Assembly: GCF_037975245.1 (NCBI RefSeq)
Contig: NC_092565.1
Coordinates: 20,312,999 to 20,376,998 of the forward strand
Direction of reading: 5' to 3'
Source of the DNA: Apostichopus japonicus
Lineage: Eukaryota; Echinodermata; Holothuroidea; Aspidochirotida; Stichopodidae
Length of the DNA stretch: 64,000 nucleotides
Part shown: in pieces, positions 37,776-48,900 of the stretch
Layout of the letters: each line of letters begins with the position of its first letter
Position numbering within the stretch: the stretch's first letter is position 1
Program-made: the position numbers and the translations under genes
The notes under the pieces: generated by a model
Databases searched by the model: none
What the model was told of the DNA's origin: nothing
What the model saw: the letters and a program-made list of their open reading frames with translations, nothing else

Positions 37776-40700
37776 TATATACTGACTTCGTAAGTTCATA
37801 AGGATCAAAACATCATACCCTTCTGTCGATATTGTTTATTAAAAACGGAATATAAAATTTAAATAGAACCACTTTACAGTACAAGTGTTTCAAATACCCC
37901 CCCCCCCCACACCCCTCCCTCACTTCTCCTCCCGGTCCCTTATCTATTTCCAAATATAAAATAAATGCTTATTCATATTACCACTTATTTAAATATGTCT
38001 AGCTTCAGACTTAATTTTCTCATATCTTTAGAATGACGTGTTTATTACATATGCGTTCAGAAATTTACAATTTGACGCAGTTAGATACATTTACCTCATT
38101 AATCGTTTTTTCTTATTTATTTATTTTCTATTTTATTATTGTCATCATCTCAATAAATTCCTTTAAATGACCTATTCTTTCCTCCCTGCAACTTCAACCG
38201 TTTGCATCACACTGCCCCCGTTTTCAAAAGTTCACGGAAAGTGCTCCGCGCCGAAACAAAACGGGAGTTTTGTTATCTTGGAAGAGGGAAGAAAAAAATC
38301 TAGCTCGTACATCACCTCACATCAGGCTGCATGCACACGTTTGAGAAGATAAAGAAGAAGAATGGAGGAGATTCAATAAGTGAGTGTTTGTTCTCTCTAA
38401 TATGATCAGATCTATATGCATATAAAGCTAACTGCCGGTCGAAAGACAAACCTACAATCACTGTGTTTGATTTCCTGAGCTACACCCTTCCTATTTCCTC
38501 TTCTGCGAAATATCTTTCCGCAATAAAGATTCTGTTCCTCCACGGTTGCCGCTGGGGAATTCACCCGTCGATATCGGCTACTAGCGATCGGCGAAAGCCG
38601 ATATGAATACGCCGCTCGCTGCCGGGGTTTTTGATGAAAAATGGTAGCGTGATTCTGATTTCTATCGTGGTTTTTTTTTTGTTTTTTTTGTGCTTAGTAT
38701 TTTTTTTTTATGTTATTATTGTTTTAGAAATAAAAAAGAAGAAGAAGAAGAAGAAATAAATGAAGGATTTGAATAAAACAGACCCATATCAACTGTCGGA
38801 TTTTTTTTCTTCAATAACTGTACAGTGGTTAACATGGAATTAAATATCCACGACAAGATGTAATATGTCCCTTCAAAACAACTTTCATCAAACACGCTCA
38901 ATAAACAGAAGAATCCATATATACCGCCATATTATATCTTGGTTTAAATAGTTAACAAACAGCTTAACAAGTCCAATGGTCACGAATCTCAATCACTGCC
39001 GTGGAAAGATTAAATTTTCTCGAAAGTCAAAAAATTGAAAGTTAAAATGGCATATAGGCTAATTTAACTTTGTTAAAATTGATATAAAGGCTTAAATCTT
39101 CGAATAAAATCTTTAATACGGTAGACTATACTTTTGTTAACAATGAAGCAAAGAGTAAACATCGTGTCATAGTTAATTGAACACGTGACTTAAGTTGAAC
39201 TATCAGTACAAGTGAGTAGATGTAAAAATCAACTGCATAAAAAATATAGGGCAAAGCATTCAAACAGGTATATGCTGTAATATGACCTGAGTCATCGTGT
39301 GCTGTGGAGGGAGGGGGAGGGCGTGGGGGGATGAATGGGGATGGTAAGAAAATAATTAAATGTAAAATATACTGATTATTTTCACCTACAAAAATGTCTT
39401 TTCAAGATTGAAGAATCTGCATTATTTACCCAAAAGCAAAACAAATAAGTATCTAAATTGTGCTAAAGGTGGCTTGACGAGGTTTGAACGATTATTATAT
39501 ACAGAGAGGGGGGGGGGGCAGGTTAGTGACAAGAATTTTTATGTAACAAGACAATCCCCGCGACCACCCCCCCCCCTCGCCCCGTCGGTACCATATAACT
39601 CTTGTCACTGATATCAGTTTGATGCCTGCTACATTACATGTATACCCAAAGACCATGCATGGGCTAAGTTATCGAATTTAGTATTGTCTAGACAAAAACA
39701 TAAGCAAAGACATAAAAATCGTCCCTTTTCCAGCAATATTTTGGGTAATATCGTGATTTACAATGAATAGAGCTTGAAATTGAATCCTATTTCCCTTCAA
39801 AATGTTTTACAATGAAGAGGTTGACTTAAATTAGTCGTTTTTAATAGTTGAAAACTTTAATGAAATGACACATGATATGGATGGCATATACATGGAACAT
39901 AAACTATTAATAATAAAAATAATAATAATAATAATTATAATATATTGCGAAAAAAAAATAGTATGATAAGTTTCATTTTTTTATCGACATTAACAAAATA
40001 ATATATTATGTGAGAAAACTGGAAAAGGACGAAGCTTATAAGCAGTTTACACTAGTACCGAACTAAACAAACAACACAGCGTTATCTTAACATAGGGTGC
40101 AAAGGTGAAGCGACATATCAGTAAGATGTAATCTTAGCCGGGATTGTTTTTCCACTTTTAGATTAACTCTTTGTCACATTTATATTCACAGAAATACATA
40201 GAACTGACATGCGACATACATTGAAACGGGTAACGCCTGCAGACAAATTCAATATTAACACGAAAATGTGTCCCCGAGTGCTCGTTTATTTAACAAATAT
40301 AACATTATACCAACCTACACAATCAGGCAAAAGTATATCAGAAGAGACTACATTATTACCATGCTCGTCAATGCGCCATTGTTTCCCGAGATGATTCCCG
40401 CTTGCTTCTTTTATCATGTAGATTTTATCGTATTCATCTCGTGTAGATGAGACTCCTGTGTCTACCCAATTCCGTACAATTGGAAATTAAACACCTCTTT
40501 GTAACTGATAAAAAATAACCCCGGAGAACAACGCCCCCGCGGGAAACATCGCCAGAGTAAATATATATGAACACTTAATCTTTAATCGAACAGTCGTCCG
40601 GTTTAGATGATGCTTTTTTTTATATATTTTTTGGTTATAATCTTTCTCACATTAGGCGTATTTATGAAGTAATAACAATGATTGTCTTCGGTAATATATT

Positions 40701-41270
40701 TTCTTAATTAAAAGAGAAACGTATTACCAATAGGTGACAAAATTCTCTTAAAAAGATCATTACACTGAGATATAACGACACAAGACGACGTTTTGTCTCA
40801 AATTAGAGCAATATAATATCCAAGTGTTTTTTTTCATTGGAGAAGTAATCAAAATTTTAATAATAATGGTGAAAAACATGATAATACCCAAACAAAACTT
40901 TCTTTAAAGCATTAATAGGATTCTACTTATATATATATATATATATAGTTTATTTTGTTTTCTTGTCACATATAAAACTATTTTTAAAATTGCATTGTTT
41001 TTTATAGTTTTTTCTTGTGTGTGGTACAGCTATAATGTTTAATTGCTTATTTCACAATTAACATGTGAACAAACAATTGAAACGAAAAAGTTGAAAAAAT
41101 AGTCGTAAGAAAACAAAATGGAGGTTTAAGCTGCTTAATCGTTAAAACGTTCAATAGTGTTGGGTCATCAAATTGGGCAAAACTATGTGAATCATGATAT
41201 TCAAAGTGAGAAAAAGTGCTAACAATATGCTTATCTACTTCACAAAGCCTGTGTAGGAAAATCTACAATA
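37776..41270. other. Intergenic DNA, no gene seen
   Basis: AT-rich. Includes a GAA array (38729-38757), palindromic ATATCGGC/GCCGATAT debris (38569-38605), poly-G/poly-C runs near 39508 and 39566, and a TA array at 40928-40950. Confidence 0.4.
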
Positions 41271-41356
41271 GTTCGAAGGCCTGACACTTTGATCTTCGTC
41301 AGATTCTGATCCTAATGAAGACCAAAATAGGATCGACAAACGTCAGGCTCTCTAAC
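41271..41356. ncRNA. Hammerhead-like foldback relic (Penelope-like?)
   Basis: Imperfect inverted repeat (GCCTGACACTTTGATC against a reverse complement GCCTGACGTTTGTCGATC). On the plus strand it reads CTAATGAAGACC then GGATCGACAAACGTC; on the minus strand CTGACGAAGATC then AAAGTGTCAGG. Both resemble a hammerhead core CUGANGA-stem-GAAAC-GUC with one or two lesions each. It looks like a decayed Penelope-like/retrozyme repeat, related to 20441-20492. Confidence 0.35.
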
Positions 41357-42589
41357 TTTAATAAAAAAGTGTTATTGAATATATATGACTCAAATATGAT
41401 TGCATTTTACGGTACCAAACTAAGAATTCCTCCTGAAATATTTTCTCATTAAATGAAGGGTATAGTGAGGGAGAACTGGTTCAATCCGGTTTGATCATCG
41501 ACATTTCGTCGTCCGGACACTTTGTGTTTTTGTTTTGTTTTGTTTTTGCAATTAGAATTAATCATATACAACAAGCAGCTTGGAAAATATTAGTTACTTT
41601 GCCGCCATTTTAAATAAAATTTTACTTTAAGCTAAGCTAATGAACTACATTGTAATACGACCGAATAGCAGCGAAATATTTCTTAAAAATCGAACTAGGT
41701 AAGAAATAGTTTCATCCCACTTTTACAGTTATACATAATATGCAAATGAAATGATTCCATTGTGAGAACCTTTATGTTTTCGTTCGTCATTGGGTATTCG
41801 GTATAATATGTAACATGCGTTTATTTGTAATAGCTTGCCTGGCGAAAAAGTCACGCGCAGGCGCACTTAGAATCATTCAATAAGCTTATTTGAATGAAAA
41901 ATAGTATAAAGCTCTTCACTTGTAGTGTTTTCCAATTGTGGTATGCAGTGTTAACGGACTATCAAGCTTGTAGTGACACCCTTCCCCCCCCCCCCCCAAA
42001 CACACACGGAAGCGTGTTTTACATTCAGATTGAGGACCCATTGTTTTTCCATTGTTCAATCCACGCACCCTTACCTTAACAATACCCCGTAACAATAGAG
42101 TTGTTCTGAGGACGTGGTGATTCTTTTCAAATAACATCTGAGGACTTGGAATTCCTTTGTTCAAGTCCTCAGTCTGAATGTAAAACAAGTGTACACACAC
42201 AAGTGTACACACAAAAGCTACAGATATGCCTAACAATGTCACAACGTTCAAAACTTCATAAAACATTTTAACAGTTTGTAATATCTTTATATATATAAAT
42301 ATATATAATATATATTATTTAATGTATTTATGATTTTGTAGCAGAAACACGGTTTCAATAATGGCTGTTTTTTAATAGGCCTGTATATTTTTTTATTTAA
42401 ACCATTTTGTTGAGGTTGAGTTTGGTTGAATTATCGATCCAAATATACAGGTCATTATATTGACTCGGGATAGGTTTTTTTCAAATAGTAAAATGTCTTT
42501 CAAAATATTTAAATCTTTCACTTCAAGTACTTAGACGGTAATCGTCAAAAATTCGAAAGAAAAAAACAAACATAAACATTGCCGATATT
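41357..42589. other. Intergenic DNA, no gene seen
   Basis: AT-rich; a poly-C run at 41985-41997; a short duplicated ACACAAGTGTACAC motif at 42193-42213; a TA-rich stretch at 42284-42320. Confidence 0.4.
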
Positions 42590-42829
42590 TTAGGAAAAAA
42601 AGTACAAAAATACTTCAAATGTAGCGGGATATAAAACATTTCTATCGATTATCTTATAAACAAATTTCCCAAATGTGTGGGAGATAACGCCTCCCTGTAG
42701 ATCCCTTCCCCAGGCCACAATATCAGCCACTGTAGGGTCGGCAAGATGATCAAGATAAAAATTGAGATCACCATGCCAACGGATTCTACATAAAAAGAGC
42801 GTCTGAGGGACGATGTGTTGAATATTCAA
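42590..42829 (-). pseudogene. Possible LINE endonuclease fragment
   Basis: A minus-strand open stretch contains GDLNFYLDHLADP, which resembles the GDFN-hhhD catalytic strand of apurinic-type endonucleases of CR1/L2-like non-LTR retrotransposons. The following residues (VADIVAWGRDLQGG) do not clearly continue the family alignment and no reverse transcriptase lies nearby. This could equally be chance. Confidence 0.2.
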
Positions 42830-42879
42830 AAGATTTACTTGATTAGTTGCTCATTAACCTTTATTTGGTGAAGAAAAAA

Positions 42880-42936
42880 TAGGGGGCGGGGTGGGCGGGC
42901 GGGTGGGCGGGCGGGGTGGGGCGGGGCGCGGGGTTA
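42880..42936. repeat. GGGCG/GGTGGG minisatellite, G4-prone
   Basis: Sequence built of GTGGGCGGGCGG-like units, nearly all G on the plus strand with many GGG triplets. It is a strong G-quadruplex candidate. A C-rich counterpart (CGCCCGCCCGCCCGG) is at 44169-44184. Confidence 0.8.
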
Positions 42937-44802
42937 GTGTGATCAATTGCATTTTTATATTTGACTAATACTTTCTATAGGTTTTGAAATAATTCCGACC
43001 CAGCTCACCAAGCTACCCAATATATATAGAAAAGACTTAATTAATTTCGATTCAGTTAAAACTGAATAAACCCGGGTATATTAAATGCCTATTGGTCAAT
43101 CTGCTCATGCGCGATCCTACACTGACCGTTGCATCAGTTCAGCTATATATAATTGCATATCTCTTCGTTGTGGTCGATTTTTTTTTAAAATTTTTCTACA
43201 TGCTTTAACAATCTTCTTTAATTTATTTATTTCTCCTATAAGTGTAATAAAATGAAAATAAAGTAATTGCAGAACATGCAGATATTCGAAGAATAATTTA
43301 ACTATTTTAATTGTGTTTTCTTAACTTCCTCCCTATATTTGCGATTGAATGACGAGCGTTATAAAGGAAACGTTTAGAATCAAAATATCATTAGGGAAGA
43401 TTTTAAAGGTATTGAACCCCTTTTGATATTTCTCCTATCAAATGAAAATCGGGATTAGACCACATCTTAACGAGCTTTTGTGTTTTTCTCTAAGCTTCAC
43501 CCACTTTAATTTGTTGTCTTTTGATTCTGATCAAGTCCGTCCGAACTTTCTCATAGCCATTAACTCAAATTATTTTCCCCCCAACCATTTCTTAAATTTC
43601 ATAAACTTGATAAATATAAATTTATATATCTATGTATATATAAAAAAAAATGGTCACAAATTTTTTTCCGAGGGTTTGAGGTAACTTTCGATGATTCTAC
43701 ATGTGATCATCTTCTCCAGGTAAATCAAGCGCAAACTATGTAAGTAGCATTGCACTTAAGACGGGCTAAAGACCCTCGGGCTGTTTGGGGAGTCGAGTGG
43801 TTTCAATCGGACTCAAAATCTAAGCTTCAGAGAAGCGTAAAAATTTGTTAATCGACTTTAGATCAGGAAGTCTATGTTTCTATTAGTTTTTTTTTCCTTC
43901 TTCGAAAGACGCAGAAACTATGGTGATCAATTTGTACAGTGATAAACGAGTATAGAGCCAAAACGGAAGCTATGTACGTATTATTACCTGGCTGCGAGTA
44001 TATCGAATAAACCTCGCTCGAATTCATTACAGCAATTTGTTTTCACGTCTAGAGATTTCAATCATCTAATGCGCAAACTCTATGTGCACCGAAGGGTATA
44101 ATAAAGTTAAGGGCAAGGTCCTTTGTAAGGTACGTCTCCCCTACCGCCACCCTACTCCATCACCTCATCCCGCCCGCCCGCCCGGCACGTACATACATAT
44201 TTTCATGTTTCACGGAGGTAACATAATTTAATATTCAAACGTCTGCCAATATTTTCTTTATTCACAGAGGTACTCGCGAAATTCATCGATATCTGCCAGA
44301 AACTAAATTCGAATGCGTCGTCAATATTCACATGCAAATGGTAACGTCTGAGAATAACTTTAAAGGTTTAATTTGGTAACCGTATTTGAGTCAATATTGA
44401 TCAAAGTTAGCTACACGTTGCCTATTGATTGCAACAAAACGTGACGCGGTGGGCCCAGAGGATAGATTTGGGGGTAACACGTATACCCCACGACCGCAAC
44501 ATTTCAACCTCACATAACAAATTGTGGTCTAAATATGTTTGTATGATTACTTATACATTACTTATGCATTACTTATATGTTGGTATGCATTACGTTTAAA
44601 CTGTTAACTCTTTCTGCGTGAGGAAATCCCCAGACATGTGAAGTGGGCTGTAACGACTCCAGAGCTACACCTCTTCTTTACAAAAATCCTGGATCCGGCC
44701 ATCAATACGGCCCTAGTTGCTTCTAATTGCGAGAACGCATTGTTGCATTATCTGATGAACGAGGTCCAATTTCGATGTTGAGATATCATTAGTTATGGCA
44801 CG
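42937..44802. other. Intergenic DNA, no gene seen
   Basis: AT-rich with a CpG-containing C-rich stretch at 44165-44190. A CCTGGATCCGGCC segment near 44690 resembles the ends of invertebrate DNA transposons. No coding signal. Confidence 0.4.
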
Positions 44803-44816
44803 TATATATATATATT

Positions 44817-44870
<54 letters not shown>
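44803..44870. repeat. (TA)n microsatellite
   Basis: A TA array with single interruptions, followed by a GC-rich patch with an inverted AGGAACC/GGTTCCT pair (44884-44916). Confidence 0.95.
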
Positions 44871-44872
<2 letters not shown>

Positions 44873-45376
44873 GATGAACAGGTGAGGAACCAGTGAGGAG
44901 CAGCCAGGTTCCTGTTCCGAAGGCGCCAATTTCATGTTTATGCAAGTTTCGTCCGAGTAGCCAAATGCGCGGCGCTAGTTTTAAATTAAGGCCCAAGCAC
45001 CGACACTGACAAGGCAGCAATTTATGCCTAGTCCGCCCGATGGCACTACAATAGAAGGTTGATGGGATGGGGGGGGGGGGGTGAACGTGGCGCGAGGAGA
45101 GGGAAACATGTACAATCTGTTGTCACAATAAAATGTATTCATTTATGTGAGGTATCACTTTATCAGTTAAATACAGTACGAAAAGTACAAATTATACGAA
45201 AAGTGTATACGAAAAGTGTTTTACACTAAATCCCTTCAGCGCTTAACAAGCAGAATACTCCAAAACAAAAACACTTCCCACCCCCTTTCCCTCCCCTCCC
45301 TCATCACCATCACCACACCAATGCCGTTCGCAAAGAACGAAGTGAAAATGCGCCTGCTGCCGCTTCAACGTCCGTA

Positions 45377-45510
45377 GTTTGATTGGTCTAATAAAGTATA
45401 TGCTCACACCCGGTTCATCAAGTATTTTATATTGAGAAACCACACAAACTAACCGCAAGTACCAATTAAAGGATGACTTAATGTTGATGCAAATTTTGAA
45501 ATACGTACCA
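45377..45510 (+). repeat. Direct repeat, copy 1
   Basis: Shares with 45655-45772 the collinear blocks TTGATTGGT, GAGAAACC(A/G)CACAAACTAACCGCA and GATGCAAATTTG. The same spacing suggests a local tandem duplication of about 120 bp, now diverged. Confidence 0.6.
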
Positions 45511-45654
45511 AATTATGTACAGAAAACATGTCAAAAAAAAGAGGGGGGGGGGAACAAAACGAAAAGAAAAACAGAAAAGACAAGGCAGCCGGATGTATCA
45601 TTCCGAGAGTTAAACTACTTCTTTCCCAAATGTATAATTTTCGTATTGCGCTCT

Positions 45655-45772
45655 GTGCTAGTTGATTGGTTTTTGTAATGCTTGCCGCAAAAAATATATC
45701 GAGAAACCGCACAAACTAACCGCATGTATACCATATTCAAGCATGCCTTAATTTCGATGCAAATTTGGATGG
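45655..45772 (+). repeat. Direct repeat, copy 2
   Basis: The second copy of the unit at 45377-45510. It ends just before a G-rich stretch and the TATA-containing segment at 45790-45929, so the duplication lies directly upstream of a candidate promoter. Confidence 0.6.
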
Positions 45773-45789
45773 GGGACGGGGGCCTCGGA

Positions 45790-45929
45790 TTCCTGTTTAG
45801 GACTATATAAAAAGGAGTCGCAATAGTGATCATTCGTTTCCAACTGTTATTTTATCTTTCACGGTGGATCGCTATAAACTAGATGGATCTCAGGGGAAGT
45901 GGGACGTCCCCTCCTCCCACTGCCTCTAT
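45790..45929 (+). promoter_or_regulatory. Candidate TATA promoter and orphan first exon
   Basis: A good TATA box (TATATAAAAA at 45804-45813) is followed about 70 bases later by an ATG at 45883. This opens MDLRGSGTSPPPTAS and runs into a perfect donor CTCTAT/GTAAGT (last exon base 45929, 15 codons plus two bases). The TATA-to-ATG distance allows a start site near 45835 and a ~48-base leader. I found no matching downstream exon before 53 kb, so it could be a lost gene, a non-coding transcript, or chance. Confidence 0.3.
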
Positions 45930-48900
45930 GTAAGTATGCAGTAGTAAAACCTTGCGTTTTAGACATATTTATAGACCTCATTTATAGTCTAGATATACCT
46001 CAACATGCAAAATTTGACCTCTTATCTTTGCAATGTTTAATTTGACAGGGGCTTCACTTTCAACGACCCCATGCACAGCCACACCGCTCGTTCGTCACAT
46101 TTTTAAGCTGCATCCAACCCGTCCATAAAGTTCCATACCCCTACCTAATTCAATCGGGAGAATTTGCAATTTCCCCCACCCCACCAAAACCACCTTTGAA
46201 ATCCTGCAGAGCTCGTCACTGTCTATAGAAATTTATAAATATAAAATATTCTGCTCAGTAAATGGATGTGTATCTTTAGGGGTCTAGAGTCAACCCTCCC
46301 CCCCCCCCGGATAAATCAAGGAGGGGATTCAGTCTCCCCCACCCCTCCCCAATGGCAGAGAGAATATTACATAACATCCTAGTGTATCGTATATAACCAT
46401 ACGGCCTTTTTTGTGTGGAACAAACCAAACAGTCGAAAAAATTTCAACATTGTATCAAATGTTGCGCAATATAGCAGCTTTTTGCATCTAAGCACCCCCC
46501 ACTTCAGCAAAACCTATCAAAGGCCGGAGGGGACACCCCTCTCTTTACACTCCTCAATCTTAATTCCCACCCCCACCCCACCCCACCCCCACCCCGTACA
46601 CAAAAAGTGATTGCGCCCATGAATGCATGCGTGATCAAAGTGTGGATTCTTAATATACCAGGGACTTGACATCCTTTATATACTCGTCGCTTGAAAAAAA
46701 TAATAACGCATGGTCAAGAATATTACAAAATACAGACAAAAAGAATAAAAGAAAAGCACGCAAGACTAGCATACCTTAACCCGTGCGAATCTAGACGATA
46801 GTAGAACTAAGCTACGTTGAGTGATTTTACTAGGGGCCATTTTTCTTGATATTTTTTACTACACATATACAAACCCCATTACACACACACATACATACGT
46901 ACTTCATCAGTTCAGGAATATTATTTGTCTCAAAAACAGGTTATGACGTCATAAATCCAGACATCTTATCAGAGTTAAAAAGCATGAACTGATTTCGAAC
47001 AGAGAAGGCAAAAAAATTGGGGACAACGACTCTTCTTTTTCCTTTTTTCAACGTTGACAGATGCTAAGTGGAGTTTAATTGTTCACAAATGTAGAAATAG
47101 GTCAATTTTTGTAGCGAACCACGCATTGCAGTCAAAGTTTTGAAAAAGACAGGACGAAATTAATCATCTCCTTTCCTGAGTTCTGCTTTCAGTTGAGGGG
47201 AAATTGTAGAGGGCGGATTATCACTTTATTAAGAGGTCAGTAACCACTGTGAAGTCCCTGGCATGATGGACAGATGGAACCTGTGTTAATGTTAACGTTA
47301 CCACTTAAATATATGTAAGCTATTAGATTGTACGTGGATGCGGTTTTTGGTGTTATAGGGTAGCAATTTCCGGTAATTTGTAACAAACCTCGCCAGCGTT
47401 TTAAAATATAAGGTTGCAATGGATCATATACCAATGGTCTTTGAAATGTCTTTCACCAAAAGAAGAAGAATTTGCGAGTAATAAAGGAATTCCTTTGGCT
47501 TTAAAAACTTTGTCGCTCAGACACTTTTGTTTATTTACTACTATAACTTATAAGAACATACCAAAATCAATCTTTACACTTCTAAAACTTTGTTTCCTTT
47601 TCACACATTCAAAGTGAGACTTGTTATATATCCAAGATTGTGAGCTGTTCGGATGAGACGTATCAAGTATTAAAAAAAATAGTTGAAATAAAATCAACAC
47701 AATAATATTGCATGAATATATATCAGTATTTTGCTTGTAAATATGCTATAATGGCTTGAATAATGGTCAGTCGCGTTCATTTAAAAAGCAAGCGTTTTGC
47801 ATATATATATACTGCCAAGGCAGTCATTCCCTTAACTGAGACATATTTTACTGTCTAATATCAACATTTCTCAATTGCTGAAAATGATCTGGACGATAAG
47901 AACCCTCATGGATATATTTTGAAATAGGCTTAGCACTTTTTTTCGCCGTATAAAAGTAGGAAAAACTCAGGCCTGTACAGTGGTAGCAATTCTTACATAC
48001 AAATCCGAGGGCATTACATGTCAGATTAAGTTGTAGACAGAATGTATAAAAGCACTTCGTCGATCGGATCTATATAGGAACCTAACTAGACTTTGTTATG
48101 TTTTTCGTCATGTCTGTCTGGATAAATCTCTGGTGGATAGAAAAGATGCTTCGTTACCCCTCCCCCCTTTTTAGGGTTGATGGAGGGAACGAGATTGAGG
48201 GTGGTGATGGTACGGTGGTGGTGTTGGGGGGGGGGGGGAGATAGACCATAATGAAAATAAATCAGTGTTAAAAGCTCGTGATGGTACTCTATAGCCTGAT
48301 AAGATTGGAATTTTCAATCTTCTTTTTCGATTAAAACATGTGCCCTGACGTCATAATAGATACAGGTTAACTTGGGATAAGATACGGCCTTAATTGATGC
48401 TAATTTGATTTTTTTGTGAGTAAATTACTTCTGAGTCGAGACAAACGTGATGCGACCACATTACAATTTGATTGGTTTTTAATTCTAAACAGCTGTTGAC
48501 TGAATTCCAGTTTCCGATTAAAATTAATGTTCGGTATTCCAAATGAAAGTGATACAGTCATCGTTGTCAACTATTTCTGAAAGGTTCTTCATCAGTTTAC
48601 CCCCCAAATATGATGGGAATCAAATACTGGTCACTTTTTGCTGTAACGCAAACAGATCAATGCCGCCCTCAAATTGTATTCTCTCACTGACAGATGCAGG
48701 TTAGTACATGTCTAAGGTTTCCCTTCTCCTTTTAAATAATCACAATGTTGTATTGACTATATACATCCCTCATGTTAATGCTACTAATAGCTATGAGAAG
48801 TATACAGTGGCGCAGGAAGAACCAAGGAGTGTGGGCTTGAGGGGGAAATGGGGGGGGGGGGGGGTTAGGCAGAAAGTCGGCGGGACAAGTTGAAAATTAC

